This document shows positions 8,097 to 16,360 of a DNA stretch of 37,198 nt, piece by piece. Source of the stretch: CAYPZU01 sp964415395 (GTDB lineage Bacteria; Chlamydiota; Chlamydiia; Chlamydiales; SM23-39); contig CAYPZU010000015.1 of assembly GCA_964415395.1 (NCBI GenBank), positions 1 to 37,198 on the forward strand, read 5' to 3'. Positions within the stretch are counted from its first letter, which is position 1. Each line of letters begins with the position of its first letter. The notes below the pieces were generated by a model that saw only the letters and a list, made by a program, of their open reading frames with translations, did no database searches and was not told the DNA's origin. Position numbers and translations under genes: made by a program.

Positions 8097-10652
8097 ATGA
8101 ATGCACCCGCTCTCACTCCGATGATGGCCCAATGGCAGGCGTGTAAAACGCAAGCCAAAGACGCTCTGCTCCTTTTCCGCCTGGGCGATTTCTACGAGGC
8201 GTTCTATGAAGACGCCGTTACGATCTCGAAAGCGATCGGGCTTACGCTCACCTCGCGCCAGGGGACCCCGATGTGCGGCGTCCCTTTCCACACGGCTGAA
8301 GTCTACATCGACAAGCTCATCGGGAAGGGGCACAAGGTCGCCGTCGCGGAGCAAACCGAAGACCCGAAATCGGTCAAAGGGCTGGTGAAGCGGGAGATCG
8401 CCCGGATCGTTACTCCCGGGACAATCGTCAACTCGCAGCTTCTTTCAGACAAAAAAAATAATTTCTTCGCATCGATCGCCCAGGTGGGATCGATCTACGG
8501 TTTGGCTATCCTCGACTTGACGACGTCCGAATTCCGGGCGTTCGAACTCGACGCCCAGCAGGAACTTCTAGACGAACTCTTCCGCCTTCAGCCGGCCGAA
8601 TTCCTCGCCAGCCGGAAATTCAAAGAGAGCCATCCCCTCTTTTTCAAAGAGCTCTCCCACGCTTTTTCATTCCTCGTCAACGAAAAAGAGACGCTCGATC
8701 CGATGCTTGCCCATCAGGCGCTCCTCTCCCATTTCAACGTCCAGACGCTTGACGGGTTCGGCCTCCGCGGCCAAACAGCGGCCATCGCCGCCGCCGGCTC
8801 TCTCCTTCTCTACCTAAAAGACGAACTCTCTCTTTCTTTGGGTCATATCGCCTCGCTCCAGGCGGAGCCGCTCTCTCAAACGATGGGCCTCGACCGGGCG
8901 ACGCTGCGCAACCTCGAACTGACCGAGCCGATGAACGATCCCGGCTCGAAACATACCCTCCTCGATCTTCTCGACGAAACGGCGACGCCGATGGGCGGAA
9001 GATTGCTCAGGCACTGGATCAAACACCCGCTCCTTTCTCCCTCTGAAATCATGCGGCGGCAGGACGCGATCGCCTCTTTTTTAGCCAAGCCGCATGAGAG
9101 CAAACATCTCCGGTCGCTTCTGCAGCAGGTGCGCGATTTAGAGCGGCTCATGATGAAAATCTCGGCCCGCTATGCGACGCCGCGCGATCTTTTGGCCCTC
9201 GGCCTTTCCCTCTCGCAGCTTCCCGCGATCGAAGAAGCGCTCGCCTGCTACGATGCGCCCGAAGCCAAAGCACCATTTTTCGACGCCGCTCCGCTCGCCC
9301 AAAAAATCGTCTCCGCCCTTTCCGACTCCCCGCCGATCCGGATCGGCGAAGGGGAAATTTTCCGCGACGGCTACCATCCCGAGCTCGACCGGCTCCGCCA
9401 GCTCGGCAAAGACTCGGCGAGCTGGATGGCCCGCTACCAGACGCAGCTGCGCGAAGAAACAGGGATCAAGACGCTTAAAGTGGGATTTACAAGAGCGTTT
9501 GGCTACTACATCGAAGTATCGCGGGCCCAAAGCGAAAAAATCCCTGCCTCGTTCAACCGGCGTCAAACGCTGGTCAATGGAGAACGGTTCATCACCGAAG
9601 AGCTGAAGCAGTTCGAACACCAGGCCCTCACCGCAGAAGAGCGGGCAAAAGCGCTCGAAGGGGAACTTTACGAAGAGCTACGCGCCGCCGCCGCCCAGGA
9701 GTCCCAATCGGTCGCCAGCGCCGCCAAAGCGATCGCTCGGATCGATGCGCTTCTCTCGCTCGCCAAAACAGCCGAGGCGAGAGACTTTGTCCGCCCCGAA
9801 ATCGATGGCTCGGACTGCCTTGAAATCATCGAAGGGCGCCATCCGATCATCGAGCGGTCGATCGGCAGAGCCTCCTTCATCCCGAACGACACCCGCCTTT
9901 CCCCGGAGCATCAGATGATGCTGATCACCGGCCCCAATATGGCTGGAAAATCGACCTACATCCGGCAGGTTGCTCTCATCGCAATCCTCGCTCAGATCGG
10001 CTCCTACGTCCCTGCGAAAAAAGCGCGGCTCGGGATCATCGATAAGATTTTCTCCCGCATCGGCGCCAGCGACGACCTGGCCCGCGGACAGTCCACCTTC
10101 ATGGTGGAGATGAGCGAAACAGCGAACATCCTCAACAACGCCACGAGCCGCTCCCTCGTTCTCCTCGATGAAATCGGCAGAGGGACAAGCACCTACGACG
10201 GGATCTCGATCGCTTGGGCGGTCGCCGAATATCTTCTTACGACTCCCCATAAGCAGGCAAAAACGCTGTTCGCCACCCACTACTGGGAGCTCACCCGCCT
10301 CGAAGCGGAATTTCCTCACGCGGCAAACTACCAGATCGCCGTGCAGGAAGTCCCTGGCGGCATCGTCTTTCTCCGGAAAATTCTGAAAGGGGGAACGGAT
10401 AAAAGCTACGGCATCCATGTGGCCAAACTCGCAGGGCTTCCCTACAAAGCGATCAAGCGGGCCGAAGAGATGCTCCACCAGCTCGAGGCGAAAGTTCCGC
10501 GCAAGAAGCGGCTGCTCGACGAACAGCTCCCCCTTTTCGCGGCGTTGGAAAACCCGGTCGTAGCCGAGATCAAACAGATCGATCCGAACAGCCTCACCCC
10601 TCTGCAGGCTCTGCAAAAACTCTGCGAGCTGAAAGAGCGGCTCTCAATCTAG
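8097..10652 (+). CDS. mutS: DNA mismatch repair protein MutS
   Basis: Mismatch-recognition ATPase that binds mispaired or looped DNA as a dimer and recruits MutL. Residues 30-36 contain the mismatch-binding GDFYEAF (Phe32-Tyr33-Glu34, the F-x-E wedge). Connector, lever and clamp domains fill the middle. The ATPase has the Walker A loop GPNMAGKST at about 611-619, then the STFMVEMSE signature, the LLDEIGRGTST Walker B/D-loop segment and the FATHYWELT switch. At 851 aa it matches E. coli MutS (853). The ATG at 8097 gives the normal short leader before LTPMM. The stop codon shares a CTAG tetranucleotide with the stop of the convergent protease gene. Confidence 0.98.
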   Translation: MNAPALTPMMAQWQACKTQAKDALLLFRLGDFYEAFYEDAVTISKAIGLTLTSRQGTPMCGVPFHTAEVYIDKLIGKGHKVAVAEQTEDPKSVKGLVKREIARIVTPGTIVNSQLLSDKKNNFFASIAQVGSIYGLAILDLTTSEFRAFELDAQQELLDELFRLQPAEFLASRKFKESHPLFFKELSHAFSFLVNEKETLDPMLAHQALLSHFNVQTLDGFGLRGQTAAIAAAGSLLLYLKDELSLSLGHIASLQAEPLSQTMGLDRATLRNLELTEPMNDPGSKHTLLDLLDETATPMGGRLLRHWIKHPLLSPSEIMRRQDAIASFLAKPHESKHLRSLLQQVRDLERLMMKISARYATPRDLLALGLSLSQLPAIEEALACYDAPEAKAPFFDAAPLAQKIVSALSDSPPIRIGEGEIFRDGYHPELDRLRQLGKDSASWMARYQTQLREETGIKTLKVGFTRAFGYYIEVSRAQSEKIPASFNRRQTLVNGERFITEELKQFEHQALTAEERAKALEGELYEELRAAAAQESQSVASAAKAIARIDALLSLAKTAEARDFVRPEIDGSDCLEIIEGRHPIIERSIGRASFIPNDTRLSPEHQMMLITGPNMAGKSTYIRQVALIAILAQIGSYVPAKKARLGIIDKIFSRIGASDDLARGQSTFMVEMSETANILNNATSRSLVLLDEIGRGTSTYDGISIAWAVAEYLLTTPHKQAKTLFATHYWELTRLEAEFPHAANYQIAVQEVPGGIVFLRKILKGGTDKSYGIHVAKLAGLPYKAIKRAEEMLHQLEAKVPRKKRLLDEQLPLFAALENPVVAEIKQIDPNSLTPLQALQKLCELKERLSI

Positions 10653-12157
10653 GATTTATTTTTCGGAGGTTCTGAGTCTTGGACGATTCTGCCTTTTTTT
10701 CTGACCCTCATTTTCGGATGGCTTTCCGCCTCAACAGCGGCGCCTCTTTTCGGAGCCGGCTTTCGATTTGCCGGTTCTTCGACTTGAATCCTCGCCCGCT
10801 CCAACTTTCTGCCGATTTTTAAAAATTGGATCCGGACTGAGGCTGGAAGTTCTATAGAAAGATGCTGAAGCGCTTTTTTATCCAGACGCGCTCCGTTTTG
10901 AACGAGCAGAAGAGCAAAACGCAAATTGTTATTTTTAAGAGCGAGATCCATCGGCCGAAGTCCGCTTTCATTCAGGAGGCGTATTCTGGCCCCGTTCTCG
11001 ATCAAACAAGAGACAACCTCAAACCGATTGTGCTCTGCCGCCGTATGCAAAGCGCTGTTTCCCATTTGATCCGGAGCGTTTACATCGGCCCCCAATCCAA
11101 CCATGAACTCAATCATCTCCGGGCTGTCATCAAGAACGGCGGCTGCAAACCCGCTTGCAGGATCTGCGCCCGCTTTGAGGAGAACTTCTATTTCATTCCA
11201 CGCTTCCAAATTGACAGCATTCTCCAACCGGGTAATGCCTCTCTCGTTTGGAACGTCGATCGAGAGCTGATCGTCTGGAGTGAAAGAGGGAAAGTCGGAA
11301 GAGAGATGCCCTTTGCGGGGAAGCATATTGAATTCGCATCGGATCAGGTTTTCGGAAAGGAGATCCTCTTCGTCAGCAAGCCCTGAAATCGTCAGCTGTT
11401 CGTTTAAATTCGTATAGGAAGGATCGGGGGAGGCGCTTCGAAAATCGAGCTTCGACTCTTCTTCCGTTTTGGCGTTTTTTTTCCAGTCGAAATGAAGAGC
11501 GTGGATCAATTCATGGGCAAGGGTCAAAAAAGGAGGGTTTTCTTTGAAGACGATCCGTTTTGCGGAATCGACGCACACTGGATAGGTCTTTTCCTTAAAG
11601 TTCATTAAAACATGAATCCTGGCATCGTCTTTATACATCCTTGTGGCGGAAGCGCTTGCCGATTGAATGATCGTTTTACGGTCTAGCGAGCAGATCGATC
11701 CGATCAAAAGCCTCCCAGCTGGGCGGGTCAGAAGAGTTGCGATATGTTTCAGAGCCATTTTTTGGAATTCCTCTGAACCGGAGATCTGAAGATTTGTCTT
11801 TCCTTCGCAGATTTGTCTGTATAAATCCAAAAAGTAATCGGCATCGCTTTTCTTGATTTGATTCAGCTTCAGCGGCTTTGGATGATCGTCGGGAACCGTT
11901 TCCATATGTCTGTTGCTGAAAATCGTTTGCGGAAGCGGAATCTTTTGGGGACTCAACTCTTTAAAGGGAATCCGCCCGTTTCCGCGGACAGCCTCTTTTT
12001 TAAGGCAAGCCGCGTGATACGGCCCCATAAAATCGACCATACCCTTTAATGTATCGACCGTCTGAGCCAAAGGAAGCTTTAGAAATGGGTTTGACAAACA
12101 CCTATCCCTTTCATTTTCAGCTGTTTGAACAAGACTAACACTTATTGGAGAGGCCAT
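10649..12157 (-). CDS. M91 (NleD-like) zinc metalloprotease with ankyrin repeats, probable effector
   Basis: Multi-domain protein (502 aa from the ATG at 12157). The middle holds a zincin motif HELIHALH (His215, Glu216, His219) and, about 55 residues later, SENLIRCEFNMLPRKGH. This is the EN-x-x-R-x-E-x-x-LP-x-R pattern of peptidase family M91, whose known members are type III effectors such as NleD and HopH1 that cut host MAP kinases. Residues about 305-430 are ankyrin repeats (best unit: GNSALHTAAEHNRFEVVSCLIENGA). The tail (about 455-502) is strongly basic. There is no signal peptide, as expected for type III cargo. A TATAAT on the minus strand at 12182-12187 puts transcription start below the longer ATG at 12193, hence the start chosen. 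Protease family is well supported; secretion and target are inference. Confidence 0.8.
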   Translation of the reverse strand: MASPISVSLVQTAENERDRCLSNPFLKLPLAQTVDTLKGMVDFMGPYHAACLKKEAVRGNGRIPFKELSPQKIPLPQTIFSNRHMETVPDDHPKPLKLNQIKKSDADYFLDLYRQICEGKTNLQISGSEEFQKMALKHIATLLTRPAGRLLIGSICSLDRKTIIQSASASATRMYKDDARIHVLMNFKEKTYPVCVDSAKRIVFKENPPFLTLAHELIHALHFDWKKNAKTEEESKLDFRSASPDPSYTNLNEQLTISGLADEEDLLSENLIRCEFNMLPRKGHLSSDFPSFTPDDQLSIDVPNERGITRLENAVNLEAWNEIEVLLKAGADPASGFAAAVLDDSPEMIEFMVGLGADVNAPDQMGNSALHTAAEHNRFEVVSCLIENGARIRLLNESGLRPMDLALKNNNLRFALLLVQNGARLDKKALQHLSIELPASVRIQFLKIGRKLERARIQVEEPANRKPAPKRGAAVEAESHPKMRVRKKGRIVQDSEPPKNKS

Positions 12158-12181
12158 AATATGATCTAAATTAGTTGTTAT

Positions 12182-12187
12182 ATTATA
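12182..12187 (-). promoter_or_regulatory. Putative -10 box for the M91 protease gene
   Basis: Reading the minus strand, TATAAT lies 24 bp before the ATG at 12157. I see no convincing -35 hexamer at the right spacing, so this is a tentative call. It supports ATG 12157 over ATG 12193. Confidence 0.35.
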
Positions 12188-12220
12188 GCACATTTTAACA
12201 ATAATAATATATTAAACTCT

Positions 12221-12249
12221 TTGAATTGCAAAAATTTCTATGTTATAAT
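12221..12249 (+). promoter_or_regulatory. Sigma-70/sigma-66-type promoter for the kinase-like gene
   Basis: TTGAAT at 12221-12226 and a perfect TATAAT at 12244-12249 are separated by 17 bp, placing the start site near 12256 and a 20-nt leader before the ATG at 12276. The surrounding 80 bp are markedly AT-rich compared with the flanks. Confidence 0.7.
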
Positions 12250-12275
12250 TAGTAAAATTAAAAAATGGATTAATC

Positions 12276-13649
12276 ATGTCTGTAGATCTTAACTTCCAAC
12301 CCGACCCTGCGGCCGCGCGCAGCCCCGCCGCAAAAAGGAAAACCCCTTCCCCTCTTTCTTCATTGAACCTTTCCCCTTCTCCCGCTTTATCCGACAACTC
12401 TCCTTCCTCAAAAAAGCTTTGCCTCACAGATCCATCTCCAGAAGATCTTAAGAGCGAAGACTTTACCCCTTCTCCAATTCATGCCATTCCTACCCGAATG
12501 GGGCTGATTAGCCCTGCCTCCTTTCCGGGACAGCCCAAAACGGAGCGTCCGCAGCTCAGAAGGCCGCTGCCCCAACTTACGCTCTCAACCGATTCCTCTC
12601 CTGCAGAAGCGCCCTTCCACAGCCCCTCTTCATTTCCCCGGCTTTCTCTGACGCTTCCTATAGCTCCTCCCTTGCTTCTGGGCGAGGTTAAAAGCAGAGG
12701 CGAAGAAAAGCCAGACATTCAAATCCTCCCTTTTGAAATGGATTCGGAGAAACCCGCAGAAACATCCGCTCCTGCGCCGAGAGGGCATGAATTTTATCTC
12801 AAGTATCTCCAATCGAGATGTCTTCTCGAGACTCCTGAACTTCAGCAAACAGTCGTTAAATTTCTTGAAGAGCAACGGATTGTCTTAAATCGGGTCGTCG
12901 CAAGCGGCGCGAACGGAGTTACCTTCGAGGGGATGAAAAATGGCATTCCCGTCATCTTCAAAGTTCTTTTCCATCCGCAGTCGATCGCAGCGAACAGAGG
13001 AAACCATCTTCTTCAAAACCTGTCCCACCCTTCGCTCGCTCAAATTAAAGGCATTTGCAACAGCGGCAACCAGCTTCTTGGCGTTCTCATGGAAAACGCC
13101 GAGGGACGCACGTTGAAAAGCCTTGCTTTGGATCCTGTTAAAAAGTTCTTGGCTCAAGAGGGGATAGGCAGCCTGCCTCCTTCCCCTCCGCATCGAACCC
13201 GGGAGATCACTCCCCGGCAATTCTTTTCGATCGCAGCAAAAATCGCTTCAGGACTCAAGTTTCTTAAAGCGCACGGACTTCTTCATCGAGACATCCAGCC
13301 GAGTAATATTCTGGTAGACGATGCCGGAAACGTAAAGATCATCGATTTCGATCTCCTGCGGAAAGCCGACGGCGCCTGCAGAGAAATTGTAGGAGCAGAA
13401 AGCTTTCAGGCTCCCGAAATGCCCTGGATCCTTCCCGGAGCGTCCTACAGCTATCCTGTGGACGCTTATAGTTTTGGGAAAGTCCTTTCGCGCCTGGTCA
13501 AAAAAGTAAACTGGGAGGACCTCGAATATCTGCAGGTACCTGCGGAAGAGTTCATCGAAGGCCTCATGAAACAAGAGCCGAACGAGAGAACCGAGATCGG
13601 CCTGGCCTATGAACAGCTCCTGAAATTCGAGCCTGAAGCTTCGCTTTAA
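12276..13649 (+). CDS. Serine/threonine kinase-like protein with Pro/Ser-rich N-terminus, probable effector
   Basis: Residues 1-165 are low-complexity and rich in Pro and Ser with many S-P pairs, likely disordered. Residues about 205-450 form a protein kinase fold: a glycine-loop-like SGANGVTFEG (210-219), the ATP-anchoring Lys229 in VIFK, the catalytic loop HRDIQPSN (His337-Asn344, with the usual Lys replaced by Gln341), a metal-binding DFD (357-359, where DFG is normal), APE at 379-381, and the F-helix region VDAYSFG. Catalytic Asp339, Asn344 and Asp357 are present, so activity is possible although the Lys-to-Gln and Gly-to-Asp changes make it atypical. No signal peptide or membrane anchor, unlike PknD-type chlamydial kinases. 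It is divergent from the protease gene and inserted between mutS and uvrC, which suggests a host-directed effector (inference). Confidence 0.75.
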   Translation: MSVDLNFQPDPAAARSPAAKRKTPSPLSSLNLSPSPALSDNSPSSKKLCLTDPSPEDLKSEDFTPSPIHAIPTRMGLISPASFPGQPKTERPQLRRPLPQLTLSTDSSPAEAPFHSPSSFPRLSLTLPIAPPLLLGEVKSRGEEKPDIQILPFEMDSEKPAETSAPAPRGHEFYLKYLQSRCLLETPELQQTVVKFLEEQRIVLNRVVASGANGVTFEGMKNGIPVIFKVLFHPQSIAANRGNHLLQNLSHPSLAQIKGICNSGNQLLGVLMENAEGRTLKSLALDPVKKFLAQEGIGSLPPSPPHRTREITPRQFFSIAAKIASGLKFLKAHGLLHRDIQPSNILVDDAGNVKIIDFDLLRKADGACREIVGAESFQAPEMPWILPGASYSYPVDAYSFGKVLSRLVKKVNWEDLEYLQVPAEEFIEGLMKQEPNERTEIGLAYEQLLKFEPEASL

Positions 13650-13686
13650 AGAGGCGCGGTTTTGCCGGTTCTGTTACAGTGGCGGC

Positions 13687-15507
13687 ATGCCGTTCGACCC
13701 GAAAACGCTAGCTCTCTATCCCGAAGACCCGGGCGTCTATCTCATGAAAGACGACTCCGGGAAGGTGCTTTACGTCGGCAAAGCGAAAAATCTGCGCATC
13801 CGTCTGAAGCAATACTTCGGAAAGAGCGGCGACGAACGGGAGATGGTTCCCTACCTGATTGCCCAGGTGGAAGAGATCGACACGATCGTTGCGCTGACAG
13901 AAAAAGATGCTCTCATTCTCGAAAATAACCTGATCAAAAAACATCAGCCGAAATACAACGTCCTCCTCAAAGACGATAAAACATTCGTCAGCCTCATGAT
14001 CACGCGCCACAAGTGGCCGATGCTCCGGATGGTCCGCTACAAAGGGAAACCCAAAGAAGACGGAATTTACTTCGGCCCCTATACGAACGCTCTCGCGGCA
14101 CGATCCACTTACGACCTCATCTCGCGCCTATTCCCTCTCCGGCAGTGCTCCGACGCCGAACTCGCCTCGCGCGAAAGGCCGTGCCTTCTCTACGACATCA
14201 AGCGGTGCATCGCCCCGTGCGCCGCAAAATGCACGGAAGAAGAATACAGCCAGCATGTCTCTTCCGCGATGCGGCTTTTAAAAGGACAGGACAAAGAAGT
14301 GGTCCGCGAGCTGAAGCGCTCGATGGAGGCCGCTTCCGAAGCCCTCGAATTCGAAAAAGCAAACGCCTTCCTCCATATGATCCACCAGATCGAACATGTA
14401 ACTCAAATCCAGCATGTCGACAACCCGGCCGCCAAAGACTGCGATGCAGTCGGCCTTTACCGGGAAGCCGACGCCGTCCTGATCGCGCTCCTGTTTTTCC
14501 GGGAAGGGAAACTCATCGGCTCGGAACACTTCAGCTTCCGGCTCATCGCCTCGACCGATGAGGAAATCCTCGAGTCGTTTCTCCTCCAGCACTACAAATA
14601 CCAAACCTCCCTTCCCTCCGAAATCCTCGTCCCCTGCGAACTTTCGCAGCAGACCGGGCTTGAAGAAATCCTCTCTGAATCGGCCCAGCGCAAAGTCTCG
14701 ATCCTCGCCCCGCAGAAAGGAAAAAAGAAAGACCTCTCCGAAATGGCTTTCCGGAACGCCAAAGCGCTCTTCGTCCGCGAGCAGGACGCCCGCTCGCTGA
14801 AAGAAAAGATGCTGCTCGACCTCCAGGAGACGCTCCAGCTCGCCCGCTATCCGCGCCGGATCGAGTGTTTCGACACCTCGAATATCTCGGGAACCGACCC
14901 GGTGGCGAGCCTCGCCTGCTTCGTCCACGGAGAAAAGGACAAATCGCGCACCCGCCTCTTCAAAATTAAAGGCGTCGAGCAAGCGGACGACTATACCTCG
15001 ATGCGGCAAGTGCTGAAGCGCCATTTTTCAAAAGAGAAAGAGAAGAACGATTTTTGCGACCTGCTGATTGTCGACGGCGGCAAAGGACACCTCAATCTTG
15101 CGCTTGAGGTGCTCCGCGAGCTTGAAATCGCCACAATCGACGTGATCGCGCTGACAAAAGAAGAAGCGCGCCACGACAAAGGGCTGACGCAGGAAAAAGT
15201 GTTCGTACCCCACCGGAAAGACCCGCTTCTCATCGACCCGCGCTCCCCGCTCCTTTTCCTGCTCCAGAAAATCCGAGACGAAGCGCACCGGCTCGCGATC
15301 GAATTCCACCGGAAACGGCGCTCGAAGCGGACCATCTCCAGCTCGCTCGACGACATCCCGGGGATCGGCCCCGTCAAAAAGAAAAGGCTGCTCAAGAAAT
15401 TCGGCAGCGTCAAAGCGATTAAAAACGCCTCCGCCGACGAGCTTAAATCAGTTCCCGGCCTTACGGCCAAAGACCTCGAGACTCTCAGAAAATGGATATC
15501 AACTTAA
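13687..15507 (+). CDS. uvrC: Excinuclease ABC subunit UvrC
   Basis: Dual-incision nuclease of nucleotide excision repair, acting on the UvrB-DNA complex. The N-terminal GIY-YIG nuclease domain is present as GVYLM (16-20) and YVGKAKNLR (29-37), cutting 3' of the lesion. A UvrB-binding UVR motif lies around 208-235. The RNase H-like domain for the 5' cut contains DTSNISG near 395 and IVDGGKGHL. Two helix-hairpin-helix units (IPGIGPVKKKRLLKKFGS and VPGLTAKD) close the protein. Length 606 aa is typical. The ATG at 13687 is 37 bp after the kinase gene, without a strong Shine-Dalgarno. It belongs to the ancestral mutS-uvrC neighbourhood now split by the effector islet. Confidence 0.97.
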   Translation: MPFDPKTLALYPEDPGVYLMKDDSGKVLYVGKAKNLRIRLKQYFGKSGDEREMVPYLIAQVEEIDTIVALTEKDALILENNLIKKHQPKYNVLLKDDKTFVSLMITRHKWPMLRMVRYKGKPKEDGIYFGPYTNALAARSTYDLISRLFPLRQCSDAELASRERPCLLYDIKRCIAPCAAKCTEEEYSQHVSSAMRLLKGQDKEVVRELKRSMEAASEALEFEKANAFLHMIHQIEHVTQIQHVDNPAAKDCDAVGLYREADAVLIALLFFREGKLIGSEHFSFRLIASTDEEILESFLLQHYKYQTSLPSEILVPCELSQQTGLEEILSESAQRKVSILAPQKGKKKDLSEMAFRNAKALFVREQDARSLKEKMLLDLQETLQLARYPRRIECFDTSNISGTDPVASLACFVHGEKDKSRTRLFKIKGVEQADDYTSMRQVLKRHFSKEKEKNDFCDLLIVDGGKGHLNLALEVLRELEIATIDVIALTKEEARHDKGLTQEKVFVPHRKDPLLIDPRSPLLFLLQKIRDEAHRLAIEFHRKRRSKRTISSSLDDIPGIGPVKKKRLLKKFGSVKAIKNASADELKSVPGLTAKDLETLRKWIST

Positions 15508-15516
15508 AGGAACTCT

Positions 15517-15909
15517 ATGGAATATCTCGCCTGCCCTTACCGCCACTCCGATCCACTCGTGCAGCGCAAGCGATGCGCCGCCGCCCATTACACCGCAGCG
15601 CAGCTTTTCATTCAGGGAAGACGGGTTTTTTCGCCTCTGACCCACAATGAAATCCTGATCGATATTTTAAACGACGCCCTTCCAGGCGAGCAGTGGCTCG
15701 AGTTCGATCTGGGCGTTCTCGCCGCCTGCAAAAAACTGCTCATTTTGAAAATGGACGGGTGGGAGCTCTCCAAAGGGGTGCGCCGGGAAATTCTCTTCGC
15801 TCAGGAACGGGGCCTGTCGATCGAAGAACTCGATGCTCCCGAAGAGAAGCTCTATCTCAGATTTTTACGTTCAGATGGAATGGCTTCGCATAGCCGAAGC
15901 GCAGGCTGA
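15517..15909 (+). CDS. DUF1937-like small protein (nucleoside deoxyribosyltransferase-like fold)
   Basis: A 130-aa soluble protein starting MEYLACPYRH with an AAGG-like ribosome site (AAGGA, 15507-15511) five bases before the ATG and overlapping the uvrC stop, so it is probably co-translated with uvrC. The pattern of an N-terminal Y-L-A-x-P-Y, a central V-F-S-P-L-T-H, then LEFDLGVLAACKKLLIL and DGWELSKGV-x-x-E matches DUF1937 / nucleoside 2-deoxyribosyltransferase-like proteins. Those families bind nucleoside or phosphoribosyl ligands, but no activity is known for DUF1937. The last 17 codons overlap the 3' end of a convergent gene (15857-15909), so the C-terminal LRSDGMASHSRSAG may be non-essential. 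Confidence 0.75.
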   Translation: MEYLACPYRHSDPLVQRKRCAAAHYTAAQLFIQGRRVFSPLTHNEILIDILNDALPGEQWLEFDLGVLAACKKLLILKMDGWELSKGVRREILFAQERGLSIEELDAPEEKLYLRFLRSDGMASHSRSAG

Positions 15910-16360
15910 GAAGACTTTTCAGCGCAGATTCCGCTTCAACGAAGAGCGCTTCCCTCGCGTCTTCTTCAATCGGAGCCATAGACACCCCGATTTCAATCCG
16001 CGAGCCGCCTGAAATCTCTACATCCATGAGCGCCATCTTGCGAGCAAAATGGATCCGGAAGCACTCCTCGATCGTCTGCCGGATCACCTGGACGTCAATC
16101 TCCGCCCGATGCTGCCCCATCCGGATGCGCAGCGTCCTGCCGCGGTTGATCGCATAAAATCCAAGCAGCAGGACGAAAGAGGCGGCGAAGAATCCGCCGC
16201 CGATCCAGAGAAACGCTTCGGGCTGATCGATCAGAGCATCGATCGCCCGCTCCCTCGCCTCGGGGAAATAGGGAAGACACACAAAATAGAAGCCCACAAG
16301 AAACAGGGCGAATACGGCAAAAAGCTGCAAAACCGAGGCGAACGCCTGCCTGAACGTCAT
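15857..16360 (-). CDS. Asp23-associated (AmaP-like) two-TM membrane protein
   Basis: A 167-aa protein with two hydrophobic helices (about 9-30 and 48-71), a short loop between them, a basic segment after the second (INRGRTLRIRMG), and a soluble C-terminal alpha/beta domain of about 90 residues. It begins in a TAATG overlap with the stop of the Asp23/Gls24 gene. That pairing and topology match AmaP of Firmicutes, the membrane anchor for Asp23, although the sequence similarity I can see is structural only. Likely role: tethering the Asp23-like protein to the inner membrane. Its 3' end overlaps the convergent DUF1937-like gene by 53 bp, a long overlap for this compact region. Confidence 0.65.
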   Translation of the reverse strand: MTFRQAFASVLQLFAVFALFLVGFYFVCLPYFPEARERAIDALIDQPEAFLWIGGGFFAASFVLLLGFYAINRGRTLRIRMGQHRAEIDVQVIRQTIEECFRIHFARKMALMDVEISGGSRIEIGVSMAPIEEDAREALFVEAESALKSLLSLRFGYAKPFHLNVKI

